A stretch of DNA of 40,969 nt from contig CAXPPN010000002.1 in NCBI GenBank assembly GCA_964219345.1, positions 1-40,969 of the forward strand. The letters are read 5' to 3'. Positions within the stretch are counted from its first letter, which is position 1; the number at the start of each line of letters is the position of its first letter. The notes under the pieces were generated by a model that made no database searches, had not been told where the DNA came from, and saw only the letters and a list, made by a program, of their open reading frames with translations. The stretch is from UBA3537 sp964219345. GTDB taxonomy: Bacteria > Bacteroidota > Bacteroidia > Flavobacteriales > Flavobacteriaceae. Positions 33,329-40,969 of the stretch are shown here, piece after piece. A program made the translations under genes and the position numbers.

Positions 33329-35554
33329 ATGAAATACAACATTCTACTATTAATAATGTTAAGTTTATCAAATCTAAATGCTCAAGAGTCTAACAAAAAA
33401 TCAACAGATACCATACAAAAATTAGATCAAGTGTTTATCAACACTAAAGTCATTTTTGGGAGTAAATATGTTGCCCAAAACAGATCCGGATCGGCCTATT
33501 ATGTTTCTGCTGAAGAATTAGAAAAATTTAGTTATACAGATATTAATCGTGTGCTAAGAACGGTTCCTGGAGTGTCTATTTATGAAGAAGATGGCTTTGG
33601 ACTTCGACCAAATATTAGTTTGCGTGGTACGTCACCAGAAAGAAGTGCAAAAATTTCAATTATGGAAGATGGCGTATTGATTGCTCCAGCTCCATATAGT
33701 GCACCTGCTGCCTATTATTTTCCATCAATTGCTCGAATGCAAGCCGTTGAAATTTTGAAAGGAAGTAGTCAAATTCAATATGGACCATTTACTACTGGTG
33801 GTGCTATTAATTTGGTAAGCACTCAAATTCCAAATGCATTTAAAGGAAGTCTGAAATCAAGTTTTGGAAGTTTCAATACGCACCAAACCCACCTTAAAAT
33901 TGGGGATTCAAAATCGCAATTTGGATATACATTAGAGTACTTAAAAAATAATTCCAAAGGATTTAAAGATTTACTAGATGATCAAAATACTGGATTTGAT
34001 AAAAATGATTTTGTTGCAAAATTTAGAGTCAAGAGTCGTGAAAATGCAAAATATCAACAAGCGCTTACATTTAAATTTCAATACTCAGATGAGGTTTCAA
34101 ATGAAACTTATTTGGGCCTAACAGCGTCTGATTTTAAACAATCTCCATTTATGCGTTATGCAGCCTCCCAAAAAGATAAAATGACTAATAAGCACCAACA
34201 GTTTTTACTCACACATGAAATCAACTTTTCTAATTTTTTAAAAGTAACTACAAGCGGATATTACAATGGTTTTGCTAGAAATTGGTATAAATTAAATGAC
34301 GTCGTTTTTAATGGAAATAAAGTTAAAATTGCTTCAATATTAAATGATCCCACAACATATAATTCCTATATGAATATTATTAGAGATACATCAAATTCTG
34401 ATGCTGATGCATTATTGGTTAAAGCTAATAATAGAGAATATGTTTCAAAAGGAATTCAAACAAAATTAGATTTCCATTGGAATGGCGAGCATGTTTTTCA
34501 TGATTTAGAAATTGGCCTCCGTTACCATTATGATGAGGAGGATCGTTTTCAGTGGAAAGACGGTTATAATATGACCAGCAACGGTCAAATGAATTTAACT
34601 ACAGCGGCAGAACGTGGTTCTGACGCCAATAGAATTAGTAGTGCAAAAGCTTTTGCAGGGTCTATTTTATATAAACTAAAATATAAAAATTTGACGGTTA
34701 CGCCTGGAATACGATATGAAGACATTCAACTCCAAAGAGAAAACTTTGGAAGTGATGATCCAAACAGAACTGGTGCAGACCTTTCTACAAGAGAAAATGA
34801 CTTAGCCGTTTTCATCCCAGGAATTGGAATGAATTATAAATTCAATAATCAAACTTCAATTTTTGCAGGTATCCATAAAGGATTTTCTCCTCCTGGTAAT
34901 AAACCTGGACAAAAAGCCGAAGAGAGTATCAACTATGAAATTGGTTCGCGTTTTAATTTCAAGGGTTTACGAGGAGAAATTGTTGGATTTTACAACGACT
35001 ACAGTAATCTTTTGGGAAGCGACTTGGCAGCAAGTGGCGGAACAGGTTCCTTAGATCAATTTAATGCAGGAGAAGTAAGTGTAAAGGGAATAGAACTTTT
35101 GTTAAATTATGATTTAATGGAGAAAAACTCAAAATTTTCTATGCCTGTAACTTTTGGCTATACACTAACTGACGCAACGTTTGAAAACAATTTCGGAAGT
35201 GACGAAGACTTGTGGGGTGAGGTAGAAAATGGTGATGAATTGCCATACATTGCTAAGCATCAATTCAATACTTCTATTTCCTTGGAGCACAATAAATTTG
35301 AGTTGCATTTGAATGGCCGACAAAATGGGGCTTTTAGAACAACTGCTGGAACAGAGAAAATCAATAAAAACAATGGAATAACATCAAATTTCATTGTTGA
35401 TTTTTCTGGAAAATATCACATTAAAAATAATTTGAGCATAACTGGTATGGTTATCAATATGTTTGATACCACTTATGCTGTTTCAAAAGTTCCTGCTGGA
35501 TTTAGACCTGGTCATCCTTTTGGAATCTATGGCGGAATTGAGTTCCGTTTCTAG
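33329..35554 (+). CDS. TonB-dependent outer-membrane receptor, FecA-like
   Basis: From ATG 33329 this is 741 residues with signal peptide MKYNILLLIMLSLSNLNAQ. The plug domain holds SAEELEKFSYTDINRVLRTVPGVSI (in parts: LEKFSYTDINRVLRTVPG), LRPNISLRGTSPERSAKISI, MEDGVLIAPAPYSAPAAYYFP, and EILKGSSQIQYGPFTTGGAINLV, the FecA-type pattern. The rest is a 22-strand-barrel-like region with INYEIGSRFNF and a C-terminal PFGIYGGIEFRF ending in Phe, as needed for barrel assembly. No SusD partner and no carboxypeptidase-like N-domain are present, so a metal chelate (iron citrate, siderophore or similar) is more likely than a glycan. It is probably regulated through the two palindromes. The stop overlaps the convergent HMG-CoA lyase gene by 4 nt. 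Confidence 0.92.
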   Translation: MKYNILLLIMLSLSNLNAQESNKKSTDTIQKLDQVFINTKVIFGSKYVAQNRSGSAYYVSAEELEKFSYTDINRVLRTVPGVSIYEEDGFGLRPNISLRGTSPERSAKISIMEDGVLIAPAPYSAPAAYYFPSIARMQAVEILKGSSQIQYGPFTTGGAINLVSTQIPNAFKGSLKSSFGSFNTHQTHLKIGDSKSQFGYTLEYLKNNSKGFKDLLDDQNTGFDKNDFVAKFRVKSRENAKYQQALTFKFQYSDEVSNETYLGLTASDFKQSPFMRYAASQKDKMTNKHQQFLLTHEINFSNFLKVTTSGYYNGFARNWYKLNDVVFNGNKVKIASILNDPTTYNSYMNIIRDTSNSDADALLVKANNREYVSKGIQTKLDFHWNGEHVFHDLEIGLRYHYDEEDRFQWKDGYNMTSNGQMNLTTAAERGSDANRISSAKAFAGSILYKLKYKNLTVTPGIRYEDIQLQRENFGSDDPNRTGADLSTRENDLAVFIPGIGMNYKFNNQTSIFAGIHKGFSPPGNKPGQKAEESINYEIGSRFNFKGLRGEIVGFYNDYSNLLGSDLAASGGTGSLDQFNAGEVSVKGIELLLNYDLMEKNSKFSMPVTFGYTLTDATFENNFGSDEDLWGEVENGDELPYIAKHQFNTSISLEHNKFELHLNGRQNGAFRTTAGTEKINKNNGITSNFIVDFSGKYHIKNNLSITGMVINMFDTTYAVSKVPAGFRPGHPFGIYGGIEFRF

Positions 35555-36417
35555 TGATATTTTGAAAATAATTTTGAGGCCTCATTGTGCGCGCTTTCAA
35601 AAGCAAGCACATTGAGGTTTGTTTCAATTTTTTCAGTTGTAAAGTAAGAAATCATCTTCTCTGTAGGCATATTTCCGGTAAGATCATCTTTGGCCATAGG
35701 GCAACCTCCAAATCCTTGAATGGCACCATCAAATCGAATACATCCTGCTTTAAAAGCTGCATCAACTTTTTCATGCCACGATGAAGGGTGAGTGTGTAAA
35801 TGTGCACCAAACTCCACATCAGAATAGTGTGGAATAAGATGAGAAAAAAGATAAGAAATTGTTCTTCCAGAAGAAGAACCAATAGTGTCACTTAATGATA
35901 AAATTCTAACGCCCATATTATATAGGCGTTCGGTCCACTCGCCTACTACATCTACATTCCAAGGATCGCCATAGGGGTTTCCAAAGGCCATAGACAAATA
36001 AACCACAAGTTCTTTGTTTTGTTTGTGGGTGATTTCTAAAATTTCTTTGAGGACTTCAACAGATTCTGCAATTGTTTTATGGGTGTTTCGCATTTGAAAA
36101 TTTTCGGAAATAGAAAATGGAAAACCTAAATAATCAATCTCTTTGAATGAAGCTGCTGCTTTTGCACCACGAACATTAGCAATTATAGCCAACAATTTAC
36201 TATTAGAAACACTAAGGTCTAATTGCGAAAGCACCTCTGCTGTATCTTGCATTTGAGGAATTGCTCTAGGCGATACAAAACTCCCAAAATCAATGGTATC
36301 AAATCCAACACGCAAAAGAGACTGAAGGTATTGGATCTTCTTTTTGGTTGGAATAAATGTCTTTATGCCCTGCATGGCATCCCTTGGACATTCAATAATT
36401 TTTACACACTTAGGCAT
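35551..36417 (-). CDS. Hydroxymethylglutaryl-CoA lyase
   Basis: Cleaves HMG-CoA to acetoacetate and acetyl-CoA, the last step of leucine breakdown. The 288 residues show the TIM-barrel DRE-type features: KIIECPRDAMQG with metal ligand Asp13, GFDTIDFGSFVSP, LSDTIGSSSG, HLHTHPSSWHEK with His207/His209, and the signature GAIQGFGGCPMAKDDLTGN with catalytic Cys239. It differs from the longer family members only at the trimmed N-terminus. No other leucine-degradation gene is adjacent, and a methylcrotonyl-CoA carboxylase must lie elsewhere if the pathway is complete. Confidence 0.93.
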   Translation of the reverse strand: MPKCVKIIECPRDAMQGIKTFIPTKKKIQYLQSLLRVGFDTIDFGSFVSPRAIPQMQDTAEVLSQLDLSVSNSKLLAIIANVRGAKAAASFKEIDYLGFPFSISENFQMRNTHKTIAESVEVLKEILEITHKQNKELVVYLSMAFGNPYGDPWNVDVVGEWTERLYNMGVRILSLSDTIGSSSGRTISYLFSHLIPHYSDVEFGAHLHTHPSSWHEKVDAAFKAGCIRFDGAIQGFGGCPMAKDDLTGNMPTEKMISYFTTEKIETNLNVLAFESAHNEASKLFSKYH

Positions 36418-36454
36418 GGTATTGCTTTAGAGCATAAAAATAATGTTTATTTAA

Positions 36455-37423
36455 TTAATAGTCTGGACATCCAAAACAGTTGTCATTGTTTAGGAAATCA
36501 TAGCTTATAGATAGCTCATATACTCCACCCGTTCGTCCAATTTCTGTGACATTGAAATCATAAGAATATCCAAAACGAAAGCCCTCCCAATCCATACCAA
36601 CAAAGGCATTAATTGAGGTTAAGAAATGGCTATTTGGATCTGTTTTGATAGGGTTTGTTGCCGCCAAAAGCCCAAAAGAAAAACGATCCATTTCATATTT
36701 TGCACCCAAATCGAAACGATTATAAGCACCTTGCATCATTCCATTGGCCAGTACAAAAAGTTTATTATCATTTCTATAACCTCCAAAAGGAATATATAGC
36801 GACCCATGAAGTGACATAAACATATCTAGATTTTCTTGACCCCCTATTTCCATAGAGATATTTGGTCTATTTAGATGCTTCACCGTAAAACCTACCCAAG
36901 AATTTTCACTATTAAAAAGAACTGAAGCTCCAAAATCAATAAAACGAACAGATTCATTTAAATTTATAGGATCAATACTATTGGCGTTTATAATCCCACT
37001 AAAAATATTGATTTGGTCTTCGAGTACAAGGTTCTGAAATCCAAAATCTTTTGCTCCATAACCCACAGAAATACTGGGTCGAACGTTCCATTCATCAGAT
37101 ATTTGAAATTGATATGCATAATTCAAGTTTACTTGCGTAAAATTGTATCTGGTTGTCGTTTCCTTATGATTCAATACACTAATTCCAACTCCGCTTTTAA
37201 CTTCTTCAAACCAGTTATCTACAAAAGCAAATTGTGTGTTGATGCTAAAGTTTAATCCTGGCCATTGTGTACGATGAATTATTCCAGCACGAGTAGACTG
37301 TTTTGCACCCGTAAAACTAGAACTTAGTGTTTCTGGAACCATAAAAAATTGTGTATGTATAGGATCTTGTGAAAAACCTTTAAAAAATGATGCGAATACG
37401 AATATGTAAAGTAATTTTTTCAT
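36455..37423 (-). CDS. PorP/SprF-family type IX secretion outer-membrane protein
   Basis: A 322-residue outer-membrane beta-barrel protein with signal peptide (MKKLLYIFVFASFFKGFSQ) and the PorP/SprF opening DPIHTQFFMVPETLSSSFTG. It continues with RTQWPGLNFSINTQFAFVD, GVGISVLNHKETTTRYNFTQ-type strands, and a C-terminal barrel end (GGVYELSISYDFLN). SprF-like proteins are needed for secretion or surface attachment of a specific type B cargo encoded beside them. Here the gene starts 5 nt after the stop of the giant adhesin gene, the classic SprB-SprF arrangement. Confidence 0.92.
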   Translation of the reverse strand: MKKLLYIFVFASFFKGFSQDPIHTQFFMVPETLSSSFTGAKQSTRAGIIHRTQWPGLNFSINTQFAFVDNWFEEVKSGVGISVLNHKETTTRYNFTQVNLNYAYQFQISDEWNVRPSISVGYGAKDFGFQNLVLEDQINIFSGIINANSIDPINLNESVRFIDFGASVLFNSENSWVGFTVKHLNRPNISMEIGGQENLDMFMSLHGSLYIPFGGYRNDNKLFVLANGMMQGAYNRFDLGAKYEMDRFSFGLLAATNPIKTDPNSHFLTSINAFVGMDWEGFRFGYSYDFNVTEIGRTGGVYELSISYDFLNNDNCFGCPDY

Positions 37424-37428
37424 TTTGC

Positions 37429-40400
37429 TTATTTGATAAGGGTTACAGGTCCATTAAGTTCAATTACAGCGCCATTGTACGTTGTTGCAATAACGACCAT
37501 TATATAGTTTCCATTTTCGGCAGGTTTTCCATCAATAGTGCCATCCCATCCATAGATATCATCACTGGTTTCTGAATAAATAAGTGATCCCCATGTATCA
37601 TATATACTCAATTTAATTTCTGTCATACATACAGTTACTGGACGTATGGTTTCATTAATTCCATCTCCATTTGGAGTAAAGGCATTGGGTAAAATAATTT
37701 CATACCCTTTTGTAATTTCTATTGTTTCGGAATATGTATCAAAACAACCATAAAGGTCTTCAACCGTTAAACTAATTGTATAGGTTCCTATTGCATTATA
37801 AATATGATCTGGTGCATTTGGCCCATTAAATTCTGGAGAACCATCTCCAAAATTCCAAGTGTAACTTACAATATCACCCGAAGAGATATTATTGAATTGA
37901 ATAGGATCATTAATAGCATAGATACCACAGAAATCACTATTATCAGAGCTCAGTGTAAAGTCTGCAATTCCAAATTCAAAGAAAGTAATTGGATCTAAAG
38001 GAAATTCTATTGGCGGACAGCCATTTATAAGTCCATATTGATCGTTTACAAAAGCTGAATAATTTCCAGGAACAGAGGTTTCCATAACAAAAGGATTAGC
38101 GGCATCAACAATACCACCAGACCATGTGACTTGATAGGGAGGTACACCTCCATTGACAATAATAGTATTGATTTGCGTTGCTGTATCTGTATCGCAATCA
38201 ATATCAATAGTATTGGTTAAAACAGCTGTAATCTCAGGAGGTCTGACTAGTGTAATATCAGGAAATGGATTTTGTAATGAACAGTTATTACTGTCTGTAA
38301 CGTCTATTGCATATGTACCAGCACTCAAATTATTTAAACACCATTGTCCACCACCGTTGTCTACCCAACCTGTTCCAATTGGGAATGGATTTGTTCCACC
38401 AGTTATGGTAATACAAATAGAACCATTATTAAATTCCCATGCGGGCACTGTATTACAATCAGGTTGAACAACTTCAAAGTCTATGATAACAATAGGATCG
38501 GGTTCATCAACTACCACAACCTCAGGACCATAAGAACAATTGTTTTGATCAACGACATCATAAAAATAAGTCGCTGCGAGTTGGTCAAATATTACTGAAT
38601 TCCCCTGGGTTGTATTTAAACTTGTAATAAATATATTGTTATTATCATATAGATTAACTGTTAGCACTCCTGTTCCGCCTGTTGGTGTTACAGTGATTTG
38701 TCCAGTATCTCCAAAACATGGTGCATCATCAACAACATAAGTTGCTAAAAGCTCTGTTGGCTCGTTAACAACTGTTGAGAAATCATCCTCACATCCATTG
38801 GCATCTGATACAATAAATGTAACTGGCCCGCTAAGAACACTTTGTAAGCCTGTTCCAGTATATGGTGGTACACCGCCTGTAGCTGTAACATTATAGGTAG
38901 CAAGTCCTCCAAAGCAACTTACTGGATCAACTAATGTCGCCGTAATGATAAGCTCATCGGGTTGAGTAAGGGTATAATTCCTAACAATTTGATCTGTACA
39001 ATTTGGATCTTCAACGGTTAGAGTGTAATCTCCTGCAATTAAGAAGTCAAAAACAAGCGTAGCTGGTGAACTTAGAATCGTATCAGCCTCCAAAACAGCA
39101 CCAGTTGCATCTACAAAAGAATAAATAAAGACTCCTGAACCTCCAGATAAATCAACTGTAATAGTACCGCTATTAGCTGCATTACAATCAATATTGAACC
39201 CATTATAATTTGATAAGGTTTCCGTTAAAATAATTGGCTCTACAGCTTGTTCAATAGTGTAAACATCAGAAACGAATTCACATCCATTAGCGTCTAATAT
39301 TTTTAAAACATAATTCCCCTCACACGCATTAACTAAGTTGTAAGGATTGATGATATTAATTAATGGTCCAGAATCAAAAACACCAGAACCTGGAATAGTT
39401 TCTGTATACCATTCTACTAAGTTGTATGGTAATGTTCCTCCGGTAGTTGAAACTTCAATACTACCATCACAAGGAAGCGTGTTGACATTGTTACAAGAAA
39501 TATCTGTTTGTGTAATTAATGTAAATTCAACAGGTTCGGGTGGTACTATTTCATATTCAAAAACATAGCTACAGCTTGATGCATCAGTAATGGTAAGTTC
39601 ATATGTACCAGGACATAAATCAAACTGATCTTCATCCGTTGTATCATTTAAAGGATTACCTTCAATAGAAACCCAACTGTATGTAAATGGACCAATTCCT
39701 ACAGGGCTTATTTCTATACTTGCCCCACAAAGCGGATCGGAATAGCTACAAGCAATATTTGTAATAACCTCGTTGATTTCTGGAGATGGCGAAACTGTTA
39801 TTGTTATCGTAAAGGGCTCTCCTGTACACTGTGGTGTAGTCGGATTTGACACGGTGTAATAATTTGGTGTGACCGTGTAAATTGCTGTTTGTAGGTTGGT
39901 TGTTGGGTTTTCAAAATTTCCAGAATCAAAGAACGCCTCATCGTTACCTGTAGAACCTCCTGTAATACCACCAGTAACAATTGGTGGGCCCCAAGTATAA
40001 GTTGTTATATCTGGAATAATTGTGCTTGCATCCGGTAAAACACCATTTTGAGGGCTTAAAATATAAGAAGAGTTAGAAGAAGAAGTTGCATCACAAATAT
40101 CGACAATCACGTCTGGTACAAATGGTTTTGGCTCTATTGTAATTACAGCATCAAAAGACGGCCCTACACATCCATCTGCTTCTGGAATAATCGTATAAAT
40201 GATTTGTTGTATTTGATTGGTTGTGTTTTCCAAAGTTTGAGTAATTATACCAACTGGTAAGGTCTGATCGGACCAGCCCAAAAGATTTGGATTACCTAAG
40301 GTTGTCCAAGTGTACTGTGTTCCAACTGGAACTAAAGTTGCAGGTGTGGGTACACCATCTTCAGGTGAAATCACAAACGGATCACCACTACATTGAGTAT

Positions 40401-40969
40401 CTTGAGTGTCTGGACCAGAAACAATAAATGGTCTTGGTTTTACATCTACTGTAATTGTGAACGTCGGTCCATCACATCCTGAGGAACTTGGAACTACAGT
40501 ATAAACAACTGTTTGAGTCGTTGAAGATGTATTTGTCAGTGTTTGACTAATTTGACTTTGCGGATTTACCTCATCTGTATCGCCAATTACATTGGGATTA
40601 TCAACAACAGTCCATGTAAATGTTGTACCAATAGGGACTATGTTATTTGGACTTGGTGCAGCCGTTTCTGGAATTACTGTAAAAGTATCTTCACTACAAA
40701 TTGGTGTTACAATAATATCATCAACAAAAGGTCTAGGACTTACCGTTACTTCAATTTCGAATGGCAATCCTTCACAGGTGCCAGAGATTGGAGTCACTTC
40801 ATAAACAATTGTTTTAGATTCATCTGTAAGATTTATAAGTGTTTGACTAATTGAAGATACTCCCGTAGTTTGATCACCATAACCTGTTAAATCTATTAAA
40901 TCTGCCCCTGGAAGAATTATCCAAGTATATAATGTATTTGATGGAACAATTTCTAATGGCGAATTGTCT
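37429..40969 (-). CDS. Giant PKD/SprB-repeat adhesin with type B T9SS sorting domain (5' truncated)
   Basis: The reading frame is open to the right edge, so only the C-terminal 1179 residues are visible. An internal GTG at 40797 is not the true start. From the window edge inward there are PKD-like repeats of about 100 residues (signatures C..D.F.V.P, IVP.GT.YTW, PRPF); then about seven SprB-type repeats (for example SCFGGLATYNVTATGGVPPY); then a PKD domain (YTWNFGDGSPEF ... YNAIGTYTISLTV); and finally the gliding-associated C-terminal domain (ILPNAFTPNGDGINE ... IYDTWGSLIY ... GWDGTIDGKPAENGNYI). It should be secreted by the type IX system and displayed on the surface, probably with the adjacent PorP/SprF protein. 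Functions of SprB relatives include gliding and adhesion; the ligand is unknown. Confidence 0.93.
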   Translation of the reverse strand, partial: DNSPLEIVPSNTLYTWIILPGADLIDLTGYGDQTTGVSSISQTLINLTDESKTIVYEVTPISGTCEGLPFEIEVTVSPRPFVDDIIVTPICSEDTFTVIPETAAPSPNNIVPIGTTFTWTVVDNPNVIGDTDEVNPQSQISQTLTNTSSTTQTVVYTVVPSSSGCDGPTFTITVDVKPRPFIVSGPDTQDTQCSGDPFVISPEDGVPTPATLVPVGTQYTWTTLGNPNLLGWSDQTLPVGIITQTLENTTNQIQQIIYTIIPEADGCVGPSFDAVITIEPKPFVPDVIVDICDATSSSNSSYILSPQNGVLPDASTIIPDITTYTWGPPIVTGGITGGSTGNDEAFFDSGNFENPTTNLQTAIYTVTPNYYTVSNPTTPQCTGEPFTITITVSPSPEINEVITNIACSYSDPLCGASIEISPVGIGPFTYSWVSIEGNPLNDTTDEDQFDLCPGTYELTITDASSCSYVFEYEIVPPEPVEFTLITQTDISCNNVNTLPCDGSIEVSTTGGTLPYNLVEWYTETIPGSGVFDSGPLINIINPYNLVNACEGNYVLKILDANGCEFVSDVYTIEQAVEPIILTETLSNYNGFNIDCNAANSGTITVDLSGGSGVFIYSFVDATGAVLEADTILSSPATLVFDFLIAGDYTLTVEDPNCTDQIVRNYTLTQPDELIITATLVDPVSCFGGLATYNVTATGGVPPYTGTGLQSVLSGPVTFIVSDANGCEDDFSTVVNEPTELLATYVVDDAPCFGDTGQITVTPTGGTGVLTVNLYDNNNIFITSLNTTQGNSVIFDQLAATYFYDVVDQNNCSYGPEVVVVDEPDPIVIIDFEVVQPDCNTVPAWEFNNGSICITITGGTNPFPIGTGWVDNGGGQWCLNNLSAGTYAIDVTDSNNCSLQNPFPDITLVRPPEITAVLTNTIDIDCDTDTATQINTIIVNGGVPPYQVTWSGGIVDAANPFVMETSVPGNYSAFVNDQYGLINGCPPIEFPLDPITFFEFGIADFTLSSDNSDFCGIYAINDPIQFNNISSGDIVSYTWNFGDGSPEFNGPNAPDHIYNAIGTYTISLTVEDLYGCFDTYSETIEITKGYEIILPNAFTPNGDGINETIRPVTVCMTEIKLSIYDTWGSLIYSETSDDIYGWDGTIDGKPAENGNYIMVVIATTYNGAVIELNGPVTLIK
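39778..40969 (-). repeat. Tandem PKD-like repeat region in the adhesin
   Basis: Conserved repeat ends (SPRPF, KPRPF, EPKPF, SPSPE) recur at about 100-, 103- and 114-residue spacing, each followed by a C-x-x-x-x-F start and an IVP-x-GT-x-x-TW strand. At least four units are visible, and the array continues past the window edge. The repeats are diverged at DNA level, so this is a protein repeat rather than a simple DNA repeat. Confidence 0.75.

Noticed and set aside
37804..39568. Several plus-strand ORFs opposite the adhesin gene
   Set aside because: They are antisense shadows of a repeat-rich gene with strong domain support on the minus strand.
1..40969. CRISPR arrays, insertion sequences, phage or defence genes
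   Set aside because: No regularly spaced direct repeats, transposase motifs, integrases or terminal inverted repeats were seen.

Overview
The window looks like chromosomal DNA of a marine-type flavobacterium (Bacteroidota, family Flavobacteriaceae). The evidence is low G+C, Bacteroidota promoters (TTG, about 20 nt, TAnnTTTG), a PorP/SprF protein next to a giant adhesin with a gliding/type IX secretion C-terminus, a split transketolase, a fused CrtYcd-type lycopene cyclase, and many Bacteroidota-specific lipoproteins. I cannot name the genus.

Layout. 1-99: promoter and leader of a leftward transcript, probably an rRNA operon lying outside the window. 236-3543: thrS-infC-rpmI-rplT translation operon (+), with infC starting at a non-canonical ATA codon. 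3551-4945 (-): a frameshifted cupin gene, a group III truncated hemoglobin and a DUF4197 lipoprotein. 5005-8944 (-): a periplasmic protein often mislabelled asparagine synthetase B, dnaB and accA. 9006-14614 (-): an LTA-synthase-like membrane phosphotransferase, a membrane-anchored tyrosine-phosphatase-like protein, tgt, lptG and an EamA transporter. 14782-16596 (+): two-subunit transketolase. 16667-19210: FKBP-type lipoprotein, S4 RNA-binding protein, PRTase and shikimate kinase. 19339-19545: tRNA-Lys(UUU) and tRNA-Leu(GAG).

19613-24082 (+) is a zeaxanthin-type carotenoid cluster, crtI-crtB-crtZ-crtYcd. It is preceded by a CarH/LitR-type MerR regulator that keeps the B12-photoreceptor signatures but is broken by an in-frame TAA and a frameshift. 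This is the most interesting element: a light/B12 switch beside its expected target operon, apparently inactivated.

24100-33124 (-): aconitase, MoxR ATPase, three SurA/parvulin-type periplasmic folding proteins in overlapping frames, and guaB. 33222-35554 (+): a TonB-dependent receptor whose promoter is bracketed by two near-identical palindromes, a probable operator pair. 35551-40969 (-): HMG-CoA lyase, a PorP/SprF outer-membrane protein and the C-terminal 1179 residues of a large secreted PKD/SprB-repeat adhesin that runs off the right edge.

Almost the whole window is housekeeping or lineage-typical. No insertion sequence, phage, CRISPR array or defence island was seen. Two independent indels (cupin and MerR genes) mean the read quality there should be checked before biology is inferred.
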